Positions 40,301-52,300 of a stretch of DNA of 64,000 nucleotides are shown one piece after another; position 1 is the first letter of the stretch; each line of letters begins with the position of its first letter. The stretch comes from Coriaria nepalensis (taxonomy: Eukaryota; Streptophyta; Magnoliopsida; Cucurbitales; Coriariaceae), in contig CP114486.1 of the NCBI GenBank assembly GCA_027186245.1, forward strand, positions 3,100,001 through 3,164,000. Reading direction: 5' to 3'. The notes beneath the pieces were generated by a model, which was given only the letters and a program-made list of their open reading frames with translations, was not told the DNA's origin and ran no database searches. A program made the translations under genes and the position numbers.

Positions 40301-43300
40301 GGCCGTGAATATTACAACTCTGTCTTAGGAGAATACTTCAGTAAAAATGGAAATTTTCATCAAAGTTCGTGTTCAGGAACCCCACAGCAAAATGGCATGG
40401 CTGAACGTAAGAACAAACACCTTTTAGAAACTGCTAGAGCCCTCATGTTTGAGTATTCTATACCTAAGCAATACTGGGGAGATGCCACTCTCACCGCGTC
40501 CTATCTCATTAACCGCTTACCTACCAAAGTTCTAAACTACCGCTTCCCTTCCTCACGTATCTTCACATCTCTCCCATTAAAAACTTTTGGTAGTACTTGC
40601 TTTGTTCACATTCCAGCTCATACTCGTAGCAAATTAGATCCTCGTGCTTTTAAGTGTATATTTCTAGGATACTCAGCTCATCGAAAGGGGTATAAATGCT
40701 ATTGTCCTATACAGAAGCGGTTCTTTGTTACTCTAGATGTCACCTTTTTTGAGTCTCAACCTTACTACACCAAAAAATTTCTTCAGGGGGAGTACTCGGG
40801 TACAGTTGCAGAAAAATTTTGGACCACAAATCCACCCGAGACTAGAAATCCACCCGAGCCCAGTCTCTCTTTATTTCTAGCCACAACTGAGTTACTTCCT
40901 AGTGTTACCCCGTGTCAAACTGAAACATTTATGTCACCAGAAAAAGGAAACAAGGGGAAGAACCACAAACTGAGCTGCATGTTTATACAAGGAAAGAGAA
41001 GAAACAGTCAGTACAATCCTTCACACCTCGACAACATAGCCATGAGTCCACCTCGAGAGCAATTAATCCTACTACTCCACAGGTAGATGTACCTGAGCCA
41101 ATTTTTCTTGAAGAAGAGGTTGGAACAAGTTCAAAACAAACTTCAAGCCCAAAGCTACCAATTGCTAAAAGAAAAGGGGTACGAGCTTGTACAATGCATT
41201 CCATTTATAACTTCCCATCACATCAGAATCTGTCACCTTCATTCCGAGCCTTTGTCTCAAAGATTGATGAGATAGAAGTTCCTAACAATATACAGACAGC
41301 CCTGGATAACCCGAAATGGAGAGAAGCTGTACATGAAGAAATGCGTGCCCTGGAAAAAAATTAGACTTGGGAGATGGTAAATTTGCCGAAAGGGAAAAAT
41401 ATGTGGGCTGCAAGTGGGTGTTTACGGTGAAATATAAAGTTGATGGGAATGTAGAGAGATATAAGGCACGACTGGTCGCAAAGGGGTTCACACAAACATT
41501 TGGTATAGATTATACCGAGACATTTGCTCCTGTAGCAAAGCTCAACACGATACGAGTTCTCCTATCACTTGCGGCTAATCTAGACTGGTCGTTGCATCAA
41601 CTGGACGTAAAGAATGCATTTCTAAATGGAGATCTAAGCGAGGAAGTATACATGGATGTGCCACCTGGTTTTGAGCACACGTATGACAAAGATATGGTGT
41701 GCCATTTGAGGAAATCACTCTATGGGTTGAAGCAATCACCAAGAGCGTGGTTTGATCGTTTTTCCAAGTCGATCCAGAAACATGGGTATAATCAAGGGCA
41801 AATTGATCATACCAAATTCTTCAGACATACTTCGGGGGATAAAGTGACTATCTTGATAGTGTATGTTGATGATATAATTGTGACCGGGAATGATGAGAAG
41901 GAAATAGACCAGTTAAAGAAGAAATTAGCAACTGAGTTTGAGATTAAAGACCTGGGGGAACTGAAGTATTTTTTAGGAATGGAAGTTGCAAGGAGTAAAA
42001 AGGGTATTTCGGAATCACAGAAAAAATATACCATTGATTTGTTGAAAGAGACAGGAATGTTGGGGTGCAAACCAGCTGAAACCCCGATTGATCCGAATAA
42101 TAAAATTGGAAAAGGTGAGAAAGGGAGTCCAGTAGATAGGGGGAGATATCAGAGATTGGTTGGGAAGCTTATATACCTTTCACATACTCGACCAGATATC
42201 AGCTTTGCAGTTAGCATAGTAAGTCAATATATGCATTCACCCTATCAAGTACACCTAGATGCGGTATACAGGATTCTTAGATACCTCAAGAAAACTCTGG
42301 GACAAGATTTGTTGTTTAAAAAGGGAGGAGAACATAGTATTGAAGCATTTACTGATGCAAATTGGGCCGGTTCTATAGAAGATAGGAGGTCAACTTCGGG
42401 GTATTGCACTATGGTATGGGGAAACTTAGTGACTTGGGAGGAGTAAGAAGCAAAATGTGGTAGCCAGAAGTAGTGCGGAAGCTGAATTCAGGGCATTAGC
42501 GCATGGTACATGCGAGCTGATTTGGATAAAAAGACTAATGCTCGAGCTTAAGATGTGGAATGACGGACCAATGAAGTTGTATTGTGACAACAAAGCAGCC
42601 ATCAGCATTGCACATAATCCGGTTCATCATGACCGGACTAAACATGTGGAAGTAGATAGACATTTTATTAAAGAAAAGATTGAAGCAGGCCCGATCTGTA
42701 TGATTTATATACCCACAAGTCAACAAACAGCAGACATACTAACTAAGGGGCTTCCTAGACAAGGCTTTGAAGACATGGTGAGCAAGCTGGGCATGATTAA
42801 CATATTTGCACCAGCTTGAGGGGGAGTGTTGGATATACCGTATTTTTAGCCTTAGTTGTAGGTAGATTATTGTTTCCAGATTTTTAGGATAGTTCAGTTA
42901 TTGTATTTCCTGATTTGTAGTATCTGATCCTAGTTTCTAGCTGGGATTGGTTATGCTCTTAGGTCTTTAAATATCTAAGATGCTGATGAATAAAGATTGA
43001 AAAATAGAGAATTCTTTTACCTCTGATTTCATTATGCTCTTCACGTTAACTAGTCCTGTTCAAGTTTTCTAGATCAAAACCTTGTTATCTGCCTTTGGAA
43101 CGTGATTCCTAACAAAAAGACACCTGTGAAGGATCAGATTGGAATACAAAGATGAATATGATTTCTGATTCTTGCTATAACTGGATTCAAAACTAGGGCT
43201 ATCTGTATTGTTTATAATGAAGTATGATCTTTCTCGCATCAATTGCCTCATCTTTTTATTTTTATTTAATTTTATTATAATATTCAATGACAAGTCTGTG

Positions 43301-46300
43301 TCCAGTTACCACTCACTTCCTGCCAGAGTTATGTGCTTAATTTAATCTCTCGAGGTTGCTCCATCTGTTCACTTTCTTCGATATTTTTTTGTTTCTGTAT
43401 CTGGCAGGCTAGTGGTGCATGGCTACTGTACAAGTCCAACACAGTAGGCGATGGTTTTCTCTCTGCAACATTAAAGGGTTTCTCTGTAATTGATGATCGG
43501 GAGGGAACTGAACAAGAATTTAGGTTGGCAATTGGAAAGCCTCAAAACATTGGTTCTACTCCAGTGCATTCACAAAGTTATGCAGAAAATACATACATGA
43601 CTGATGCAAGTATCACAAAACGGAATGAAACTATTCAAGCAGTCCCTACCATGCTTATCCTCGATGCAAGAATTAGTCAATTTTCAACTTTTGTTTCTCT
43701 CTCTCTTCAAAGGCCACAACTGCTTGTTGCACTTGACTTTCTGCTGGCTGTTGTAGAGTTTTTTGTTCCAACAGTTGGCAATATACTGTCAAGCGAAGAA
43801 GATAAAATTGCTTTACAAGAAGTTGATGCAATCATTGTGGATCAGTCAACTTATGTGCAGCCATCCTCTGAGATCTCTCTCTCTCCTAAGCGACCTTTAG
43901 TAGCTGACGATCAAAGATTTGACCATTTCATTTACGATGGTAATGGTGGAATCCTGTATTTAAAGGACAGAGATGGATTTGATCTCTCAGGACCTAGCCT
44001 GGAGGCCATAATATATATTGGAAGTGGGAAAAAGTTGCAATTCAAAAATGTTGTGATCAAGGTTTGTTCTTCATGACGTGGTTTTTCTAACCACCTTCTG
44101 TTGACATTACTTTACTTGCAGGAAGTTTTATTGCATCTCTGCATCTGTTATTTTTGGTTATTGTAGAATGGGCAGTATCTGGATTCTTGTATTTTCATGG
44201 GCACCAACAGTAGTTATTCAGCTTCTGAGGAGGATCAAGTTCACTTTGATGGAGTAGATGGCAGTCCTCACCAGAACTCTTTAAGAGAAAGGATTGATAG
44301 TGTATCATCTCAGAGCCTTGCTGCAGAAAGATTAACAGAGTATATCGTGGAATTTCAGGTCCTGTATTGATTAGTTTCAAGTACTTACTTTTTACCCCTA
44401 CTGTGATATATGGCCTACCCTTTCTACAGGAAAACTACCCGTTCCACTTGTGCCCTATCAACCACTTTTTTGCAAATTTCTACAGTGTCAACTTATTTTT
44501 GATCTTGCACTGCAGGCGATTGGTCCAGAGCTGACATTTTATAATACATCGAGGAATGTAGGGGAATCACCAAGCCTTTCTAACAAACTTTTGCATGCTC
44601 AGTTGGATGCTATTGTCAGGCAAATTCATTTCTTATTGTGTTTAGTTTTCCATATGAAATTGCATTATCTTAAAATTAGTTTCTGATAGGCTGGGGATAC
44701 TGAACTTTTAGTAAATCGTATATGGTTTCCCACTTGTTCTGTCTAGTATTCTGAAGCATATTTGGGTTCAAATTTTTGTTGTTTTCTTTCTAATTGAATT
44801 ATGCAGTTGTGGGATGTTAATCACATATTCATAGAGCATCTTAATTGCATCACTTGGCTAATAGAAAATATATAAATCTATCCACTTGTAAGACCCATCT
44901 TTATTTTAAAAGGTATTTTACATGGTCGCATTCCAGAAATTATCGGAGGAACGCACTACAGTATACCACACTTTCATCCTAGATTTTTAAAGATATTCTA
45001 AGGATGCATCTGCAACCTTGAACCTAGTTTATCATCTCTACGTTTAAAGTTAGGAAACTCATTTTCTGCAAGCTTAAGGAAGTAAGGGTTTTCTGTAATA
45101 ACTTCTCTGATTGTTTGTTGTCCTGTTGTTGCCAGGCTTGTTATGAAGGGTGACACAACTGAAATCAGTGCAGACACTCATGGTTTGACAATGGAGAGTA
45201 ATGGAATCAGAATTTTGGAGCCATTTGATACCTCTATCAAATACTCAAATTCTTCTGGAAAGACAAATATACATTTCTCTGTTTCAGATATATTTATGAA
45301 CCTTTCATTCAGCATCTTGAGGCTATTCTTAGCAGTAGAAGAGGATATTTTAGAATTTCTGCGAATGACATCTACGAAAATGACTGTTGTATGCTCCGAG
45401 TTTGATAAAGTCGGAACGATCAGAAGTATGTGAATACTCTCTTTTCTGTTTCATTTCTGTAAATTACCAAACTATTGGTCTATCTAGTACAATAATAGAC
45501 AATAGATTGCTGACTCTTTGCCTGATTTTTCTGATTTTGCAGATCATGATAATGACCAGGTATATGTGTTTTGGAGGCCTAGTGCACCACCTGGTTTTGC
45601 CGTTCTTGGTGACTATTTGACACCATTGTCAGTAAACTTATCTATGACTTTTTCTTTTATAATCATTCATCAGTTTCTTATTTTGAACATGATTTCACCT
45701 GGCATCTCTCCTTGACAGGGACAAGCCACCAACAAAAGGAGTTCTTGCTGTAAATACATATTTATCAAGAGTCAAGAGACCTGTATCCTTCAGACTGATT
45801 TGGCCACCTATGGCTTCTGGTGACATTTCTCAACGTGATGTTATCTATTCAAACTCACAGCAAAATGGTGATCTTGATCATGAAGATGGTATTTGTTCTA
45901 TTTGGTTCCCTGAAGCCCCCATGGGTTATGTTGCTCTTGGCTGTGTAGTCTCCAATGGAATTGAACCACCGCCCCTTTCTTCCAGCTTTTGCATCTCAAC
46001 TTCCTTGGTTTCTCCATGTTCCCTGAGGGATTGCATTATGATCAGTTCTACCTCAGCGTATGTGTCAAAGAAAGTTCAACTTATAGAGCTGATTCACATT
46101 ATTCTATTTCACTAGTTCATATTTACATATTATTGCAAAAAATTTTCCCGTGTTTTGGTTTTCCGCTTTATTTCCCTGGTTTTATTTTTCCTTCCAGAAA
46201 TTACTTCCATTAATATGCAACAACTATGTCTAAAATGTAGATCCCTCGCAAATTTGGCTTTCTGGCGAGTGGATAATTGTGCTGGAACTTTCTTGCCAGC

Positions 46301-49300
46301 AAGTCAAACCAATTTTAGCTTAATGGGTGGGGCGTATGAATTGCGTCACTTAATATTCAGATTTTTAGAAGCCCCTCGGAAAGCACCAAAGAGTACAGCT
46401 GTCCAAGCTTCTCCGTCTCGCCGTATTCATAATGTACAAGCAGAAAGATCGACTGTTCTAACCTCTGGTTGGCATTTTGAGGCTGTTGCTAGCTTTCAGT
46501 TGATTTGGTGGAACCGAGGTTCAAAAACGAGGAAACAATTATCCATTTGGCGTCCTGTTGTCCCTCTGAGAATGATATATTTTGGTGATATTGCTGTTCA
46601 GGGGTATGTGATGCTTACTTGTTAATTAGCTATCAGGAATTCTGTAACCAATGTTCCAACAAATCATTGATAACCATAGTTTTTTTTATTCATCAGGTTT
46701 GAGCCTCCAAATTCCTCTGTTGTTCTTCCTCTTACTGGAGCGGAAGAGCTTTTCAAAGCTCCTATGGATTTTCATCTTGTTGGGAAAATAAAGAAGCAGA
46801 GAGGAATGGATACTATATCTTTTTGGCTACCGCAGGCCCCTCCAGGCTTTGTTTCTTTGGGTTGTATTGCAAGTAAGGGCACACCAAAGCAGCAGGATTT
46901 AAGTTCTTTAAGATGCATCCGCAGCGATCTGGTCACTGGGGATCAGTTTATGGAAGAAAGTTTGTGGGATACATCTGATACCAGGCTAACAACCGAGCCA
47001 TTCAGCGTATGGGTGGTTGGTAATGAATTAGGGACATTTATTGTCCGCAGTGGTTTCAAAAGACCTCCAAGGAGGTTTGCTCTTAAGCTTGCAAATCCAA
47101 GTGGTCCTAGTGGTTGGGATGATGTTGTCATTGATGCAGACGTTAGAACCTTTTCAGTGGCACTTTTTGATGACTATGCTGGTCTGGTAAGAAACATTTT
47201 CTGTTTAGAGTTGCTGGGAAAAAAAAAAAAAATTTCAGTAGTCTTATGCTTTGGTTAAATTAATGGATATGATTTGATTAGGTGGTTCTATGTATGATAA
47301 TGGATGAACTCTGAATTAGAAATGTGGGAGTGATTTGCAGATGATATGAATTGAGTAAAACTTCGATTCCTTGTGGGGAGGTGGTCAGGCCATAGCCTCC
47401 TAATTTAATTGTTAAGTGGCATTGTGGTTATCCTGTATGGATATCGCTAAGACGTATGAGCTTACTGATATCCACAGAGGATAACCATGAAGGTACATGA
47501 AATTTAAGTAGAAGGCCATTGCTTGTCAAGCCGTTTCCCCTGTAAAATTAGCAGTACTATTCAGATCAGACCATCTTAAAAACTATCCCACTCTAGTTTC
47601 TTTTCTCTTTGAATTACTTCCTTGCATCTGATCATTCAACATCTACTGATCTTGAAATTCTTTTCAACCAGGCTCTTGCCAACCTTAAATTTGTGGTTAC
47701 TGTACTTTACTCCTCTTACATCTTACTTGTTGCTGAAGGAATATTGAATCACCTTCCTGTTTAAGCTTAGTGTATGCCATACGGAAAATGTAGAAGGTTG
47801 TTCTTTGCTCAAGCTAACCGCCTCTTAAATGACCTATGGCATGTATATTCTTCTATCATTTTGACTGGAACTCCTTTTCACTTAAAACGTCTCAGCTTTT
47901 AACTTCCACATCATGATAGGATTTCCAAGTAGTTGTGCACCTAACATATACTGGTTTGACCTGCTGATTGACAATTTTTTCCCTAATATGTATCCAAATA
48001 CTGATTGACAATTTGGACAGATGGTTCCATTGTTCAATGTGTCTCTAAGTGGAATAGGGTTTAGCTTACATGGAAGAACCGATTACTTGAATTGCGTTGT
48101 CAACTTCTCCCTGACAGCCAGATCATATAATGATAAGTACGAATCTTGGGAGCCTCTTGTGGAGCCTGTAGATGGGTTCGTGAGGTAATCTATTTTATTG
48201 TTCATCTATGGTTATCATATTTGAAAGGTCATATATTTTTTTATAATTCTCAATATAAGTTCATCATTTAAAAAATGCATCTGTTTGAAGGAAAAGCTGA
48301 AATATTAACCAGTTAATCTATGGAGTAAGTTTGAGTTTCCTCCATTGGGAGAGATTAATGGTCCATGAAAAAATTGGAAGAAGGGGTAATGGGGAGTCTG
48401 AAGAAGCATTGTAGCAGACTCATTTTTATTTAACAGTCCATGATTTTATCTGGCTTATGATATTACTATTGTTATCAGTAGTTCAAGACGGCTCCATTTA
48501 TTTAGCTTTGTCACATAACTTTTTGTATTTCTTGCAGGTATCAATATGATCTACATTCGCCAGGCACAGTGTCACAGATACGTCTCACAGCATCTAGGGA
48601 TCTGAATATTAACGTTTCAGTTTCTAATGCTAATATGATCATTCAAGCATATTCAAGCTGGAACAATCTTAGTCATGCCCATGAATACTATAAAAAAAAA
48701 GTAAAAACTGGTGTTCTCCTATCTATAACTATTGCTACATTAACGTTTTGTTGTGGTTTTCCCTTCCACATTTTTTTTTGGGTGTGTGTGGGGTAGTAAT
48801 TCTAACAATTATCCTTTGTTTGTCTGGCGGTAAATTTATCAAGCAGGACACATCTTCTCCTACTTTTGGACAGAGAAATATAATGGATGCCCTTCACAGG
48901 AAAAATTTTTACATTATCCCACAAAACAAACTTGGTCAGGACATTTATATCAGGGCTACTGAAGTGAGGGGACTTCCTAATGTAATCTGGATGCCATCCG
49001 GGGACATGAAGCCTGTGAAAGTTCCCGTTTCAAAGAATATGTTGGACTCCCATTTGGAAGGAAAATTATGCAGAAGACCTAGAACAATGGTGACAGTAAT
49101 TATAGCTGATGCAGAGGTAATCTTTTTTTTTTTTTAATTATTTTTTTCTGTGCGTGTGTTGTGGGGGTGGGTGGGTGGGTGGGCTGATTCTTTGAGAAAT
49201 GGGTACTATAGCTTTCATTTTGAGGTCTATTTTTTCAATTGCAGCTATATGTATATTTCTTGCATGCTGTGTGATTATTCTCTCTGAACTGTGATAAACG

Positions 49301-52300
49301 TTAATGCAGTTACCAAGAGTCGAAGGCTTAGCTTCTCACAAATATATTGTCACAGCTCGTCTTGTCCCCCACCAAGGTCGCTCTACTGAATCACAGCCTC
49401 ATCAGCAGAGTGCACGCACGAGTGGAAGCAACTCAGACAAATCCTTGTTCCCAGAGCTTCAATTGGTTGCTTGGAATGAAATGTTTTTCTTCAAAGTTGA
49501 TTCACCGGTTTGTGAAGAGCTTTTCAATTAGTTTTTTGTTTAAGTATTTGCATTTATCTTTCGTCTTGTGCACTTATGCTTCATTCAGAAGAGATACTTT
49601 CGGGCTTAACTGCTATTTTGGGCCATTTGAAACAGAGGCCCAAAAGTAGCTTAGCCAAAGGTTTTAGGCTCAAATCGATTTTCTTACTTCTTTTAAAACT
49701 GCGCTGACAATGACATTTGTGTTTTTTTATGTATTATTTTCCCAAAACATATTCGTGATTTACACTTAATTCTAAGTATACTCTCTCTCTTGCCTTATTA
49801 CCCGTTTTTGGTAATTTAACAATCTTAACTCTAGTTTAAAAAAGTAAAACCAAATGAATTTTTCTTAAAGGTATATTTTTCCGAAATTCCATTCTAAAAT
49901 TCAGTTTAAAATAAACCTCAGTTCACTGGAACTCCGGTATAAGTAGGTTTGCCAAATGAAGCCTTAGTTGTTGCTTCTTTTAGAAAGTAATGATAACAGA
50001 AAATTGAAACTGTGTAATTATGAAACTAATGAGATATAACTGGCTTGTAAGAAATTAGGAAACTAGACTGTTCGTATTCATTGACAGTCTTCATATTAGT
50101 AGTAGTTTACACTCTTTCCCCTGTTTGTTTTATATATCTATCTGCTTTTCTCTACCATCCAACCCGATAAGATTCATATTTGTTTCATCTACACAGGACT
50201 TCTATACAATGGAATTAATAGTCACTGACATGGGAACAGGTATTTCGCCATTCATGTTAATCATTTGTTGCTTTCATTCATTGCTCCATAGTAAACCAAA
50301 TCTTGAAATAATTGCTTTCAATTAAATGACAAAGGTAAGTCTAAATGCTGTATGAAAGGCCGAATGAATCTGGCCATCTGACTTCTCTCTATTATAGAAT
50401 TTATACAAGGGAATTCTATACATGGAAATAAGCTACATAGCTGCTAATATTAACCCTATATAATCCGTCAAATATTAAGCTAATTATTCAGAAGAGTAAA
50501 TCAAGGAAATAAATATGGAAAGCTTTGTTGTCCATTGACAAATATGGACAGCCCCCTCAAATTGATGCAGGTTGATCAACAAGCATCAATTTGCTACTTA
50601 GGAAACAATGTCGATGACGAGTGTGAGCCGTGGTGAAGATATCAACTATTTGTAGTTCAGTGGAAATGTGTGGAAGAGTGATAACACAAGCTTCAAAGGC
50701 TTCACAGATAGAGTGACAGTCGACTTCAATATGCTTTGTGCGCTCATGATAGATAGGATTGGCCGTGATTTGAATGGCACTGGTATTGTCGGCATGTAGA
50801 GGTGTAGGATCGGTCTCAGAGAAGTCCAACTCACCAAGCAAACCTCGAAGCCAAATTATTTCAAAACAAGCAAAGAGTCATCGCTTGGTACTTAGATTCT
50901 ATAGATGACTTAGAAACTTTGTCTTGCTTCTTACTCTTCCAGGAGATCAATGCATCACCTAAGAACATGCACCAACCAGTGATGGAGCGACGTGTATCAG
51001 CACAACCAGCCTAATCAGCATCACTATAAGCAACAAGATGAGGAGAATTGCCTGCGGGAAAGAATCTTCAGGCGGAGGTGCCCTGAACATAGCGTATGAT
51101 CCTTCGGACATCAGCCAAATGAAAATGATGAGGAGTCTGAAGAAACTGACTAACTTGCTGTACAACAAAAGAAATATCTGGTCTAGTGATGGTGAGATAG
51201 ACAAGGCTACCCACCAATTTCTAATATAAACTGTGATCAACAAGCAAGTCACCCTCCTTTTTGCAAAGTTTGACATTTAATTCCATGGGAGTATCGACTG
51301 AGATAACTTCCTGCAGTCCAACTGTAGCCACCAAATCACTAGCATACTTATGTTGATTGAGTGAAATACCAGAGGGACTCCGATGCACCTCAAGACCAAG
51401 AAAATACGTGAGAGACCTAAGATCTTTCATATGAAAGGATTTTGAGAGATGAGTCTTGAGTTGGACAATTAAAGAAGACTCAGAACCAGTGATCACAATA
51501 TCATCAACATTAACCAAAAGGACAACAATACCCATGTCAGATTTCTGAAGAAACAATGAAGTGTCATACTTGCTTTGTTTGAAGGAAAATTATAATAAAG
51601 TGGTTCAAAAGTTATCAAACCAGGCCTGCAGAGCTTGTTTGAGACCATATAGAGAGCGACAAAGTTTACACACATTGGAGGTCAGAGAGTGCAATAATCC
51701 TGGGGTGGCTTCATATAAATACACTCTTGAAGATTCCCGTGAAGAAAAACATTCTTAACATCCATCTGATGTAGTGGCCAATCATTGGAAGCAGCAAGAG
51801 CGAGGATCGTACGAAAAGTGGTCATCTTATCTTAGCCACAAGAGCAAAGGTCTTCTCATAATTGACATCATATTCCTGATTGTTCCCAAGAACAACAAGC
51901 CGAGCTTTATAATGATCCAAACTTCCATCAGAGCGAACCTTGATTGAGTAAACCCATTTGCAACCCAAAGGAACTATAGTGGGAGGACAAGGCTCAATGT
52001 TCCAGATGTGATTGGCCTCTAGAGCGGCAATTTCTTCCTGCATAGGTTGTCGCCAATGGTCATGCTTGACAACATGTGAGTAGCATGTGAAAATATCAAA
52101 CATGGACAATGCAACAATAAGAGCTGAAATAGAATTGCCAGAAGAAAACCCATACCTATCCAGGGGTACAAACACTCGAGAAGAGCGACATACCAAAGGC
52201 TCTGGAGGTGCTGGAATTGATTGATTCCGGTGCATGTTAAGATCAGATAGCGGGTGAGCCACTGGAAGAGACTGTGGGTGGGATCGTCTCGTATACACCA

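Larger units (their letters stand above)
38132..43031 (+). mobile_element. Young Ty1/copia LTR retrotransposon in VPS13 intron 31 (sense)
   Basis: The 4,900-bp element has 205-bp LTRs (38132-38336, 42827-43031) and a perfect 5-bp target duplication TTATG (38127-38131, 43032-43036). A primer site TGTTATCAGAGC (38337-38348) differs from the tRNA-Met site by one base. The polypurine tract TTGAGGGGGAG stands just before the 3' LTR. Inside, in copia order, are gag, protease, integrase, reverse transcriptase and RNase H. The LTRs differ at 4 of 205 positions (about 2%), which suggests insertion within about the last one to two million years at commonly used plant rates. Stops and frame changes make this copy non-autonomous. 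Protein resemblance is to RE1/RE2-type plant copia elements; the lineage is not assigned. Confidence 0.95.
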
